From Rhizobiaceae bacterium (GTDB lineage: Bacteria > Pseudomonadota > Alphaproteobacteria > Rhizobiales > Rhizobiaceae): a DNA stretch of 64,000 bases. Positions 18,761-27,633 of the stretch are shown in pieces (position 1 is the first letter of the stretch; every line of letters starts with the position of its first letter). The DNA lies in assembly GCA_023953835.1 (NCBI GenBank), contig JAMLJB010000001.1:3693501-3757500 (forward strand), in the 5' to 3' direction. The position numbers and the translations under genes were made by a program. Under the pieces are notes generated by a model that worked only from the letters and a program-made list of their open reading frames with translations, had not been told where the DNA came from and ran no database searches.

Positions 18761-19420
18761 ATGTCAGCCAAATTTAAGTTCGCGCGCCCGCTTGCGCTCG
18801 CCGGAGCCATCGCGCTGCTTGGCGCGGCGCCTGTGTTCGCCGCAGACGCCATCGAACAGGTTCCCGAACCGGCGGTTCCCATGGAGCAACCACCGCTCGC
18901 CACCTGGACCGGTCCTTATGCCGGTGTCCAGCTCGGCTACGGCTTCTCGGGCCGCGTTCAGGAGCCGGGCAATGAAATCAGCACCGATGGCGTTCTCGGC
19001 GGCGCATTCGCCGGCTACCAGAGCGATTTCGGCAATGGAATCGTGGCGGGTGTCGAAGGCGATGTCGGCTATTCGGGCGTGAAGGGCGACAATGCCGGAA
19101 CTGAGGCGAAGGCAGGTGTCGAAGGATCGCTGCGTGCGCGCCTCGGCTATGCCGTCAGCCCGGACATTCTGCCCTACATTACCGCTGGTGGTGCGGCGCA
19201 GAGCCTCAAGGTCACCGAAGGCGGCCTCAGCGACCGCAACACCATGCTCGGCTGGACCGCCGGCGCGGGTGTCGACGTGAAGGTCACCGAGAACGTGTTC
19301 GTTCGCGGCGAGTATCGCTACACCGATTTCGGCAGCGAGGACTTCACAACCGGAAGTGGCACCCGTTCGGTGGACAACCACGACAACCGGGTGAGCCTCG
19401 GTGTCGGCTTCAAGTTCTGA
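18761..19420 (+). CDS. Omp25/Omp31-like outer-membrane beta-barrel protein
   Basis: This 219-residue protein begins with a signal peptide (LALAGAIALLGAAPVFA, cleavage before AD). After a short Pro-rich linker it forms an eight-stranded-type barrel with alternating aromatic strands (WTGPYAGVQLGYGFSG, RARLGYAVSPDILPYITAGG) and a terminal phenylalanine in VSLGVGFKF. It is the rhizobial/Brucella outer-membrane immunogenic family. AAGGAG at 18746-18751 decides the start at 18761; an earlier in-frame ATG would put charged residues before the signal. A strong terminator follows. Confidence 0.88.
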   Translation: MSAKFKFARPLALAGAIALLGAAPVFAADAIEQVPEPAVPMEQPPLATWTGPYAGVQLGYGFSGRVQEPGNEISTDGVLGGAFAGYQSDFGNGIVAGVEGDVGYSGVKGDNAGTEAKAGVEGSLRARLGYAVSPDILPYITAGGAAQSLKVTEGGLSDRNTMLGWTAGAGVDVKVTENVFVRGEYRYTDFGSEDFTTGSGTRSVDNHDNRVSLGVGFKF

Positions 19421-19437
19421 CCGAAGTCAGTCCCATG

Positions 19438-19468
19438 AAAAAACCGGGCTTCAACGCCCGGTTTTTTT
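19438..19468 (+). terminator. Rho-independent terminator after the outer-membrane protein gene
   Basis: An A-tract is followed by CCGGGC, a six-base loop and GCCCGG, then seven T residues. The stem extends through A-T pairs on both sides, so it may also work in the other direction, for the GST gene converging from the right. Confidence 0.88.
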
Positions 19469-19543
19469 GTGTCCGCATTCCTGCGGTTTGCGCGAGGAAT
19501 TGCGCATTCTTCCCACATATCTGAATTTATGCGGGCGCGTTTT

Positions 19544-20143
19544 TCAGTTTTTCGGCGTTTTTTCGGCGATATCGGGCCACTTCTCATCGAAGCGCGCGGA
19601 CCATCTGCGCAATTTTCCGCGCCCCTTCTCCCACTTTCCAGCGAAGCGAAGATCGAGATATCCGATCATCGCCCGCACCGCGATCTGCCCCGCCGAGATG
19701 GTTTTCGGAAGCTTCGGAGGGTTGGCGTTCAGCACGTCCAGGCCGCGAGCGGCCTTCTCCCACTGGCGGTCGAGCCAGGGCTGATGCACCTTTTCTTCCG
19801 GGCGCATGCGCCGTTCATACACGATAGCCAAAAGACAGTCGGTGATGCCGTCAGCAAGCGCCTCCAGCTTTTCGGCCTCGAAGCGCTTGGCCGGGTTGCG
19901 CGGGAAAATCTTGTTTCCGCTCAAACGGTTAAGGTATTGGGTTATGACCCTGCTGTCATATACGCCGATCCCGTCATCGGTGATCAATGTCGGTATCTTC
20001 CCGAGCGGATTGGCGTTGACCAGTACCGGCGGGTTCTCTCCGGTGTTGACGATCTCCTCCTCAAGCGGAATGCCGCCGAGCACAGCCGACATCCGCACTT
20101 TCGCACTGTACGGCGACGCTGTGGCATAAAGCAGTCTGGGCAT
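19544..20143 (-). CDS. Glutathione S-transferase family protein
   Basis: This 199-residue protein starts with a thioredoxin-like GST domain (LLYATASPYSAKVRMSAVLGG; SPYS gives a probable active-site serine). The cis-proline strand is GKIPTLITDDG, with the glutathione-contact VYDSRVITQYL. Residues from about 85 form the all-helical C-terminal domain. Substrate is unknown. It is the last gene of a leftward run that includes the RNase T2 gene, five bases upstream. It converges on the outer-membrane protein gene with the terminator between them. Confidence 0.88.
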   Translation of the reverse strand: MPRLLYATASPYSAKVRMSAVLGGIPLEEEIVNTGENPPVLVNANPLGKIPTLITDDGIGVYDSRVITQYLNRLSGNKIFPRNPAKRFEAEKLEALADGITDCLLAIVYERRMRPEEKVHQPWLDRQWEKAARGLDVLNANPPKLPKTISAGQIAVRAMIGYLDLRFAGKWEKGRGKLRRWSARFDEKWPDIAEKTPKN

Positions 20144-20148
20144 GTTTT

Positions 20149-20811
20149 TCAGTCCTTTCCTCGCAGCCTGGGGATGCGCAGATCATCTGCCTTGCAGGAC
20201 TTGCGCTCCAGCTCGCCGCAAGTGCGGAATTGCAGGTCCCTCGTCAAGCAGATGCGCACTTCGCGCAACAGCCGTTTGCTGCATGACACGGAGATTCCGT
20301 CTTCTGGCATGCCGGGGTTGGCGTCGGAAAAGGCGCGCTCGATGTCGGTGTCGCCAATTGAACCGATGTCATTATCACCTTGGAATTGCTGTGGAATCTC
20401 TATTTCGCGAAAGGCCGCTCGGACCGTTCGAAAGTAGTCCGTCTGGCTCATGCCGGAGCAGGAACCGTGCATGCGCCATTGGTGCCCGACCAGCCCTGCG
20501 GACGGCATTATGTCGCGCAGCTGCTCGACGAGCGAATCCGGGACCCGGCGTTGTCCGGTGTAGCAATCGCGCGGATAGCCGCGTTCATATTGCGGCCAAA
20601 GCCCGTGCACGATGAACCCGTAGGGCCGCGCTGATGCGCATTGCTGGGTGTTTTCCGCATCGCCTTCCTCCGCGCAGAATGACGGCGACCAGCTCAACGA
20701 CAACACGTAGAAATCGAAATCGCCGGACGGCCTTTGGTCAGAGGCAAACGACGGAAAACAAAAGAGAAAAGCGACCGCGAGTGCGGCCGCCACACGCTTT
20801 GGAAACGCCAT
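20149..20811 (-). CDS. Ribonuclease T2 family protein (periplasmic)
   Basis: This protein of about 220 residues has a signal peptide (RVAAALAVAFLFCFPSFAS) and both T2 active-site blocks. Block I is FIVHGLWPQ (H69). Block II is HQWRMHGSC (H115), where Gln occupies the place of the usual acidic residue. Several cysteines suggest disulfides, fitting the periplasm. It would degrade RNA non-specifically to nucleotides. The frame is open to 20877, but the ATG at 20811 puts the signal peptide at the N-terminus and avoids overlap with the upstream gene. Confidence 0.82.
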   Translation of the reverse strand: MAFPKRVAAALAVAFLFCFPSFASDQRPSGDFDFYVLSLSWSPSFCAEEGDAENTQQCASARPYGFIVHGLWPQYERGYPRDCYTGQRRVPDSLVEQLRDIMPSAGLVGHQWRMHGSCSGMSQTDYFRTVRAAFREIEIPQQFQGDNDIGSIGDTDIERAFSDANPGMPEDGISVSCSKRLLREVRICLTRDLQFRTCGELERKSCKADDLRIPRLRGKD

Positions 20812-20818
20812 CTGCCAA

Positions 20819-21292
20819 TCAGCGCAGGACGCGGCAGGCGCCGTTATAGACGAACCAGCGGTCAAAGCCCGAAACACAGAATTCGACGTTCGAGCCGTAA
20901 GTTTCGTTTGCGAGGCCGAAGCCCGCCGCCAGCGTGGCGAAACCCATTTTCTCTTCGATCAGATACCAGATTTCATGCTGACCGCCGTCGGAAAGCGCCA
21001 CTGTCGCCCCGCAATACCGCCGGGCAATCGTGCTTTCCTCGTAGGCTGGCTCGTAGCGATTCTCGTGGATGTTGTGGAACTCAAGGATCGACACATCCGG
21101 CAGGTGCGGCACATGCGTCACCTGATAGCGGAAGCGCGATTGGATGCGGCCCAGCACACCGCTGTTGCCGCATGCTCCGCTGTAATCCGACGGCCCGCTG
21201 TAGAGCGCATCCGCACTCATCGATGGCGTAGCGACACTGACGGGCGCAAGCGCCAGGGTGAATGCAATCAGGCCGCGAACAAATTGGCGCAT
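20819..21292 (-). CDS. Conserved secreted protein of unknown function
   Basis: I do not recognise a named domain in this 157-residue protein. It has a signal peptide (GLIAFTLALAPVSVATPSMSA), four cysteines (C41, C94, and two near the end in FCVSGF and NGACRVLR) and an otherwise soluble beta-rich composition. It appears to be exported to the periplasm. It lies directly upstream of the RNase T2 gene on the same strand and is probably co-transcribed. Confidence 0.7.
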   Translation of the reverse strand: MRQFVRGLIAFTLALAPVSVATPSMSADALYSGPSDYSGACGNSGVLGRIQSRFRYQVTHVPHLPDVSILEFHNIHENRYEPAYEESTIARRYCGATVALSDGGQHEIWYLIEEKMGFATLAAGFGLANETYGSNVEFCVSGFDRWFVYNGACRVLR

Positions 21293-21347
21293 GGGTGGTC
21301 CCCTACAATCTCCGGTTGGCGCACATTGCGTAAGGGAAGTGCTTCGG

Positions 21348-22205
21348 TCAAGCGCTCGTTTCGGAGGCCGAAAGCCATCTGGTGTTCCACGACGCGCCGG
21401 ACGGATCGCCCAAAAGCCGGCAAAGCGCAGGCAAAATGACGCGCATCTCCTGCTCCAGCACGAATGGCGGGTTGATGACGACCATTCCGCACCCGTCGAG
21501 GGACGGTGTCCCGCTCCGGGTGCGGATCATGAGGCTGAGGTCGAGTATCTTCGGTATGCCACTTGCCGCCAGCCCGTCGCGAAACGATGCCACGGCCTTT
21601 CGGTCCTTGACCGGGTACCACAACGCCTGAACGCCGCCCGGCCAGCGCCTGTGCGCCTTGACCGCGCCATCCAGCATCCTCTCGAACTCGCCCTGCTGTT
21701 CGAACGGCGGATCGACCAGGATCAGCCCGCGCTTTTCCTTCGGCGGCACATGTGCTCCAAGCGAAAGCCAGCCGTCGAGCTGGATCGTCCGAACCTGAAT
21801 ATCGCCCGCAAACAATTGCTTTAAAAGGAGAAAATCCTGCGGATGCAGTTCGATCGCGGTCAACCGGTCGCTGCGCCGCAAAAGGTGCCGGGTGATCCAC
21901 GGGGAACCCGGATAGAGGCTTGCGCCGGCCTCCCGCGCGGCGGATACGGCTTCCAGATAGGGCGCGAGCAATGCCGCAAGCGGCGCATCGAGCGCTGCGT
22001 CTTCCAGCCTTCCGATGCCGCCGAGCCATTCGCCCGTGCGCGCAGAATCGCCGCCCGAAAGATCGTACAGCCCTGCGCCCGCATGCGTGTCGATGACGCG
22101 GAAAGGCTTGTCCTTGCGCTTCAGATATTCGAGCAAGCGGCACAGCGTGACGTGCTTCATCACATCCGCGAAATTTCCTGCGTGAAAGGAATGGCGATAG
22201 TTCAT
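21348..22205 (-). CDS. rlmJ: 23S rRNA (adenine-N6)-methyltransferase RlmJ
   Basis: This 285-residue protein begins MNYRHSFHAGNFADVMKHV, the signature of RlmJ, which methylates A2030 of 23S rRNA. The SAM-binding segment is VIDTHAGAGLYDL. The catalytic DPPF-type motif appears as LVDPPFEQQGEF. The length is typical. Neighbours are unrelated, and it is probably a single gene or part of the leftward run below holC. Confidence 0.92.
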   Translation of the reverse strand: MNYRHSFHAGNFADVMKHVTLCRLLEYLKRKDKPFRVIDTHAGAGLYDLSGGDSARTGEWLGGIGRLEDAALDAPLAALLAPYLEAVSAAREAGASLYPGSPWITRHLLRRSDRLTAIELHPQDFLLLKQLFAGDIQVRTIQLDGWLSLGAHVPPKEKRGLILVDPPFEQQGEFERMLDGAVKAHRRWPGGVQALWYPVKDRKAVASFRDGLAASGIPKILDLSLMIRTRSGTPSLDGCGMVVINPPFVLEQEMRVILPALCRLLGDPSGASWNTRWLSASETSA

Positions 22206-22221
22206 TGCCGAATGCGCGGTT

Positions 22222-22827
22222 TCACGCGCTGCCGCCCCTGCCCCAGCGCGGAGCCGGCGGCTGTTCGTTGGGGTTGCGATCCTTGCGCCTGCGGCTGAGA
22301 ATCAAGCCGGCAATACCGAGCCCAACCAGCACGAATCCTGCCGGTTGCGCGCGCGGTTCAACCCCGCCTGCATTGGCGCGCAAGATCAGGTCGACCTTGC
22401 TGAAATTCACGCCGCCAGCATCGCCCTGCCCGACATTGAAGGTGTAATCCGCATTTTCGACCGGCGTGATGAGGCCCGCTTGGTCGCGAAATATCGTTTC
22501 GGTAGACTGCGGGCTCTGCTCGCGCTGCACCGACCTCGAAAACGACATCCTGTCCGTCAGCACGTTGCGTCCGCCCACCGATGCCGTAAGCGTCAGCACC
22601 GCGATATTGCCCGAGAAATTGGCGGGTCCCCGGCTCGCCAGATCGACCATCACGCGAACCGGATCATCTTCCGGGGCAAGGCGCACGGTGACGGGCCGGA
22701 AGCCGGTCGACTGCTCGAAAACGGTGATCGATCCGAGATCACGGCCGCTGAAATTGTTCTGGTACCACGGATAGATCCCGGCCAGGGCGACGCCCGCGAG
22801 AAGAAGGAGAAGGGACAAAAAGCGCAT
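22222..22827 (-). CDS. Membrane-anchored protein of unknown function
   Basis: This 201-residue protein has an N-terminal hydrophobic segment (LSLLLLLAGVALAGIYPWY), a beta-rich extracytoplasmic middle of about 120 residues, a second helix (PAGFVLVGLGIAGLILS) and a basic cytoplasmic tail (RRRKDRNP). I cannot assign a family. The arrangement suggests a periplasmic domain held by two helices. It lies between rlmJ and holC on the same strand. Confidence 0.65.
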   Translation of the reverse strand: MRFLSLLLLLAGVALAGIYPWYQNNFSGRDLGSITVFEQSTGFRPVTVRLAPEDDPVRVMVDLASRGPANFSGNIAVLTLTASVGGRNVLTDRMSFSRSVQREQSPQSTETIFRDQAGLITPVENADYTFNVGQGDAGGVNFSKVDLILRANAGGVEPRAQPAGFVLVGLGIAGLILSRRRKDRNPNEQPPAPRWGRGGSA

Positions 22828-22857
22828 GATATTCAGATACTTCTTATATTTCTTCGG

Positions 22858-23307
22858 TTACACCTTGCGTTCCCAGCGCCGGTCGTCGGTCTGCTGCCAG
22901 TAGGTCACCTCGTGGCCCTTTGCCTTGAGGTCGCGCCAATAGCCGCGAGCCGACGAGAGTTGCGATTCGTCATGTCCATCGAACATCAGCACGCCGCGCT
23001 GATATGGGGCAAGGTCGGGCGGCTCCGCGCCTTCGACCATGAACCGGATTTGCGCATCGTTTGCGTTCGCCGTTCCGGTCGTCAACAATATGGGCTGGTC
23101 GGGCGCATTCGGCTCGGTGTCCAGCCCATGCGCCAGAAACGAATCGTCGCGAAATGTCCAGAGCACCGTGTCGAGCGCGTTGCGCCGCTCCTCGCTCGCC
23201 GTCTGGACGACCGCGCGCCAGCCGCGCGCGACGCTGCGCTCCAGCAGGCCGGGCAGCGCGTCCTCCAGCGTCGAAACGGTGAGATGATAGAAGAGGACTT
23301 CCGTCAC
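22858..23307 (-). CDS. holC: DNA polymerase III chi subunit HolC
   Basis: This 149-residue protein starts with [20 protein letters not shown], the canonical beginning of chi, and has the GWRAVVQ and DDSFLAHG segments of the family. Chi links the polymerase clamp-loader to SSB. The start is taken as GTG at 23307 because it forms a GTGA overlap with the pepA stop and gives the canonical N-terminus. ATG at 23319, four codons upstream, is the alternative. The pepA-holC order is common in Proteobacteria. Confidence 0.88.
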   Translation of the reverse strand: MTEVLFYHLTVSTLEDALPGLLERSVARGWRAVVQTASEERRNALDTVLWTFRDDSFLAHGLDTEPNAPDQPILLTTGTANANDAQIRFMVEGAEPPDLAPYQRGVLMFDGHDESQLSSARGYWRDLKAKGHEVTYWQQTDDRRWERKV

Positions 23308-24797
23308 GCGCCCTCGCATGTGTCCTGCACGAAGCGGTCGAGCAGCCGCACGCCGAAGCCCGTTCCCCAGGACTGGTTGATTTCGCTGGGCGGCGCGGCC
23401 ATTGCGGTGCCCGCAATGTCCAGATGCGCCCACGGCGTGTCCTTGACGAAGCGCTGGAGGAATTGCGCCGCCGAAACCGCGCCGCCATAGCGGCCTCCGA
23501 CATTTTTCATGTCGGCGTTTTTCGAGTTGATAAGCTTGTCGTAGTCCTCGCCCATCGGCATGCGCCAGAGGCGCTCATGCGTCGACAGGCCGGCGGCGAC
23601 GAGCTGCTGCGAAAGCTCGTCATCATTGCAGAACAGCCCCGCATGGAACTGGCCGAGGGAAACCATGATAGCGCCGGTCAGGGTCGCGAGGTCGATCATC
23701 AGCTTCGGCTGGAAGCGCTGCTGGCAGTACCAGAGCACGTCGGCAAGGACGAGGCGGCCCTCCGCGTCCGTGTTCATCACCTCGATTGTCTGCCCGGACA
23801 TGGATTTGACGATGTCGCCCGGACGCTGTGCATTGCCGTCGACCATGTTTTCGACGACGCCAATGATGCCAACGACATTGGCCTTGGCCTTGCGGCCCGC
23901 AATGGCGCGCATCGCCCCGACGACGGCGGCGGCACCGCCCATGTCGCCCTTCATGTCCTCCATGCCCGATGCGGTCTTCATCGAGTTGCCGCCGGTGTCG
24001 AACACCACCCCCTTGCCGATGAAAGCAACCGGCTTGTTCCGCGGCTTGCCGCCGTTCCATTTCATGACGACCACGCGCGACGGGCGCGACGAACCCTGCC
24101 CCACGCCGAGCAGAGCGCCCATGCCGAGCTTCTTCATTTCCCGCTCGGTCAGCACCTCGACCGAAAGTCCAATGGATTCCAATGCCTTGGCGGCAGCGGC
24201 GAACTCAATCGGTCCGAGTGTGTTCGCCGGTTCGTTGACGAGGTCGCGGGCGAGACAGACGCCTTCGACCACATTGGCCAGCGCGGTGAAGGCGCGCTTT
24301 GCCGCCGTCGGCTCGGCGCAGGCAATCGTGACCCGGAGCGCCGGGGTTGGTTCCTGTTCCTCATCGTCGCGCTTCGTCTTGTATTTGTCGAAACGATAGC
24401 TGCGCAAAAGGATGCCAGCGCCGATCGCGGCGGCCTGCGCCGGACCGACCGGCACGCCCGGCAGTTCGGCCACGATGGTGACCTCGCCGCGCCCGCGAAA
24501 GGCGGCAGCCGCCGCCCCGCCCAGGCGCAGCCAGGAAAATTCGTTCAGCGCCGCGATCTTGCCGATCCCAAGCGCGGTGATCCTGTCCAGCGGAGAACCG
24601 CCCGGCGCCAGCACTTCACTCGACCCACCGAACGGACCTTTGAAGCCGCTGATCGAAAAGCTGCGCACCAGATGACCGCCGGAATCGCAGGCCGTAGCGG
24701 CAGGCGAGAGGGACAGGTCGTCGGCCACGAGCAGAATCGCCGATCCCTTGCGCGGAACGGAGAGCTTGGCAAATGTGATCGTCGGCTTGGCGTTCAT
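23304..24797 (-). CDS. pepA: Leucyl aminopeptidase PepA
   Basis: This 497-residue M17 aminopeptidase contains the signature [16 protein letters not shown] and the metal-binding [13 protein letters not shown] and [10 protein letters not shown] blocks. It uses two divalent metals to remove N-terminal residues. The N-terminus [13 protein letters not shown] matches rhizobial homologues, so ATG at 24797 is the real start. It is immediately abutted by a repeat element (24797-25064): the A of the start codon belongs to the TA at the element's end, so the ribosome site (AGG about 10 bases upstream) lies inside the repeat. Confidence 0.93.
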   Translation of the reverse strand: MNAKPTITFAKLSVPRKGSAILLVADDLSLSPAATACDSGGHLVRSFSISGFKGPFGGSSEVLAPGGSPLDRITALGIGKIAALNEFSWLRLGGAAAAAFRGRGEVTIVAELPGVPVGPAQAAAIGAGILLRSYRFDKYKTKRDDEEQEPTPALRVTIACAEPTAAKRAFTALANVVEGVCLARDLVNEPANTLGPIEFAAAAKALESIGLSVEVLTEREMKKLGMGALLGVGQGSSRPSRVVVMKWNGGKPRNKPVAFIGKGVVFDTGGNSMKTASGMEDMKGDMGGAAAVVGAMRAIAGRKAKANVVGIIGVVENMVDGNAQRPGDIVKSMSGQTIEVMNTDAEGRLVLADVLWYCQQRFQPKLMIDLATLTGAIMVSLGQFHAGLFCNDDELSQQLVAAGLSTHERLWRMPMGEDYDKLINSKNADMKNVGGRYGGAVSAAQFLQRFVKDTPWAHLDIAGTAMAAPPSEINQSWGTGFGVRLLDRFVQDTCEGA

Positions 24798-25064
24798 AGG
24801 GTCAGGACCTGTTGATTTGGACGAAATGGTGCGAGGCCATCCGGTCCGATACGAGGAGCAAGGACGAAGGAAATGTAAGCATTTTCAAATTCCTTGCGAC
24901 GAAGTTGCGGGCCGGATGGACCACATCCGAAGGACACCGGAACGGCTGCAAGCTGCCGCGTCGAACCGCTCGGACGATGGAACCCCATCGACCTTCGCGC
25001 CTCTCCTTGCATCTTCTTGCCGTTTCAGGCGCCATTTCGTTCAAATCAACAGGTCCTGACCCTA
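24797..25064. repeat. MITE-like palindromic element with 36-bp terminal inverted repeats
   Basis: The left end (24797-24832) and the reverse complement of the right end (25029-25064) agree at 34 of 36 positions; both begin TAGGGTCAGGACCTGTTGAT. TA dinucleotides at both borders fit a TA target duplication, as with IS630/mariner-type elements. The interior of about 195 bases encodes no convincing protein; short frames crossing it come from the repeat. It lies in the pepA-lptF divergent intergenic region, directly against the pepA start codon. Confidence 0.75.
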
Positions 25065-25366
25065 GCAATCTCACATCAGAATTGGCCGCAGGCCGGAGGT
25101 TTCTTCCATTTGCGCTCATTTGCAAGCGCGCCCTCTCCGGTGGCATACCAGATTTGGAAGAAAAGCCCACTGTGGTCGTTATTCTGTCAATAAACTGATA
25201 ACCATGTCTATTCGGCTTTTGTAAGCCAATCCAAACCAGTATCACCCATCAGGTCGGGACCATTTTTGACTCGCAGAAGGAAGGACCCCAAAGGGACTCG
25301 CTCGCACCAGATAAGACGTGATGTCGAGCAACCCGGTGCCGGCGGCGCGAACCAGTCCAAATCATC
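25065..25366. other. Intergenic remainder between the repeat element and lptF
   Basis: These 302 bases hold no convincing gene. They should contain the lptF promoter and the original pepA promoter, now separated from pepA by the repeat. I see no clear -35/-10 pair, terminator or palindrome that I would assign with confidence. Confidence 0.4.
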
Positions 25367-26548
25367 ATGAAGGTCCTTGAACGCTACATATTGCGGCGCG
25401 TGTTCGCCGTCTTTGCGGCAGCCCTCGGCTGGACCCTTGCTATTGTCTGGACGACACAGGTGCTGGCGCGAATCGACCTGGTGACCGACAGCGGCCAGAC
25501 GGCGCTTACCTTCTTCCAGATCGCGACGCTGGTCATGCCGACCGTCATCCCGCTGGTCCTGCCGTTTGCATTGATCATCGGCATCACGCAGACGCTCGCG
25601 ACGATGAACAGTGATTCAGAACTCGCCGTGATAAGCGCATCCGGCGCATCGCGGATGACGGTCATCAAGCCCATCATGCTGCTGGCGCTTGCGGTAAGCG
25701 TGCTCTCGTTCGCCGTCGACAATCTGGTCGAGCCAGCGGCACGCCAGAAGAACCGCGAACTTATCGCCGATTCGCGCGGCGACCTGTTGTCGCTGCTGCT
25801 TCAGGAAGGCGCATTCCGCCGCATTGAGGACGGCCTTTATGTACAGATCGGGGAGCGACTGCCGGACGGCAAGCTCGGCCAGATCTTCGTTGCGGATTCG
25901 CGCGAGCCGAACATCGACTTCATCTACTACGCAAAGACCGGCACCGTCGTCCGGACTGAGGACAAGTCCGCATTGCTGATGTTCGACGGCGTGGTGCAGC
26001 GGAAAACACCGACAGGCGGCGTGTCGGTCATTCGCTTCGCTTCCTACTCCTTCGACCTCGGCACATTCACGGCGGAAGTCAACGAGGTGACATTCCAGCC
26101 GAAGGACCAGACCTTTTCCTATCTGCTCAACCCGGACCCTAACGACCGCAATTTCCAGAGAAAGCCGCAGGCCTACCGCGCCGAGCTGCACCGACGCCTG
26201 ACCGAATGGCTTTATCCGGCCATTTTCGCGCTGATTGCCATTGCGGTGGCGGGAGATGCGCGGTCCCACCGGGAGGCACGGGTGCATCCGATGATTACAG
26301 CCATCGTCATTGCCCTGTTCTGGTGGTGGGTCGGCTATTTCGTCAGCGACCGCGCCGAAACGGAACCCGTATTCGTCTATGCGATGTATGGGGCGCCCGC
26401 ACTGGCGAGCGCCATCGCCATCGGGTTCATCGCGGCGAACCGCGCGCTGGAGCTGCCGATGGGCGTGGTTGACTGGGTCGCCTCGCTCTTCGGTTCGATC
26501 TGGCGCGCCATCGTCCCGCGCAGGCATGCGGCAGCGGGGGGCGCGTGA
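25367..26548 (+). CDS. lptF: LPS export ABC transporter permease LptF
   Basis: This 393-residue YjgP/YjgQ-family protein starts MKVLERYILRRVF, with membrane helices clustered at both ends and a periplasmic beta-jellyroll domain between about residues 130 and 270. With LptG and LptB it extracts lipopolysaccharide from the inner membrane. It overlaps lptG by one base and heads the run lptF-lptG-lptD-surA-pdxA-rsmA. Confidence 0.93.
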   Translation: MKVLERYILRRVFAVFAAALGWTLAIVWTTQVLARIDLVTDSGQTALTFFQIATLVMPTVIPLVLPFALIIGITQTLATMNSDSELAVISASGASRMTVIKPIMLLALAVSVLSFAVDNLVEPAARQKNRELIADSRGDLLSLLLQEGAFRRIEDGLYVQIGERLPDGKLGQIFVADSREPNIDFIYYAKTGTVVRTEDKSALLMFDGVVQRKTPTGGVSVIRFASYSFDLGTFTAEVNEVTFQPKDQTFSYLLNPDPNDRNFQRKPQAYRAELHRRLTEWLYPAIFALIAIAVAGDARSHREARVHPMITAIVIALFWWWVGYFVSDRAETEPVFVYAMYGAPALASAIAIGFIAANRALELPMGVVDWVASLFGSIWRAIVPRRHAAAGGA

Positions 26549-27633
26549 TGGGCTGGACGCTCAACCGATATTTCCTGCGCCGCTACGCCAGCATCACGAT
26601 GTGGATTTTCCTTGGCGTTTTCTGCCTCGCCTTCCTCGTCGATTTCACCGAGCTGACCAGTCGCATCAGCGGCCTGCCCGGCTTCACGGTGCCGCTCGGC
26701 CTGGCGATGTCGGGTTTGCGCGTGCCCATGATCATGTTGCAAACCGTTCCGTTCATCGCGCTGTTTTCGGCGATAGCCATGCTGATCTCGCTTAACCGCA
26801 GATATGAACTGGTCATTGCCCGTTCAGCCGGGATTTCGGCCTGGCAATTCCTGCTTCCCCCCTGCGTCGGGGCCTTTGCGTTCGGCCTGCTCGCAATCGG
26901 CATCCTCAATCCGCTGGCCGCCTATGGCATCGGACAGGTCGAGCAGATCGAGACACAGATCCGCTCCGGCGCTTCCAACCAGGTTTCTTCCTTCTCCGCC
27001 CCGTGGCTCCGCCAGAAGACCTCGCAAGGCGACACGATCATCGGCGCGCGCGCCGTGCTCGACCAGGGCATGACGCTGTCCGATGCCGTGTTCATTTCAT
27101 TCGATCGCGACGGCGATATCGTCGAGCGCCACGACGCCAGGCAGGCTTTCCTGCGCAACGGCTATTGGGAGCTTGTCGGCGTGCAGCGCTTCCGTGACGG
27201 CGAAGCGACCGAGATGCTGCCGGGCATGCGCATCCCGACCAATCTCAAGCCCGAATTCGTGCAGGAAAGGCTCGCCCGCCCGGAAACGATCCCGTTCTAC
27301 CAACTGCCCGGCAAGATCGAGGCGGCGCGTTCCTTCGGGCTGCGCGCCGACGCGTTCTCCATGCAGCTTCATTCCTTGATTGCATTGCCTTTTTTGCTGA
27401 TTGCGATGACTTTGATCGCCGCGACAGTTTCAATGCGGTTTGCCAGAATGGGTCAATCCTCAGTAATGATTCTGGGTGGCGTCACGGCTGGCTTTCTGCT
27501 TTATGTCGTATCGGTGCTTGTGCGGGCGTTTGGCAACGCCGGACTCGTGCCGCCTGTCGTGGCTGCCTGGATTCCGGTCGTGGTGGCGAGTTTTTTTGGA
27601 GTAACGTTCCTGTTGTACAAGGAAGACGGCTAG
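26548..27633 (+). CDS. lptG: LPS export ABC transporter permease LptG
   Basis: This 361-residue YjgP/YjgQ-family partner of LptF starts MGWTLNRYFLRRYASI. Helices at the two ends flank a periplasmic domain. ATG at 26548 overlaps the lptF stop (TGATG); a GTG one codon earlier is possible. The stop is directly followed by the GTG start of lptD, with no gap. Confidence 0.92.
   Translation: MGWTLNRYFLRRYASITMWIFLGVFCLAFLVDFTELTSRISGLPGFTVPLGLAMSGLRVPMIMLQTVPFIALFSAIAMLISLNRRYELVIARSAGISAWQFLLPPCVGAFAFGLLAIGILNPLAAYGIGQVEQIETQIRSGASNQVSSFSAPWLRQKTSQGDTIIGARAVLDQGMTLSDAVFISFDRDGDIVERHDARQAFLRNGYWELVGVQRFRDGEATEMLPGMRIPTNLKPEFVQERLARPETIPFYQLPGKIEAARSFGLRADAFSMQLHSLIALPFLLIAMTLIAATVSMRFARMGQSSVMILGGVTAGFLLYVVSVLVRAFGNAGLVPPVVAAWIPVVVASFFGVTFLLYKEDG

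Noticed and set aside
24802-25245. Possible 147-codon minus-strand protein across the repeat element
   Set aside because: Both ends of the element encode near-identical peptides in opposite directions, which is what an inverted repeat would produce; no family-like core.
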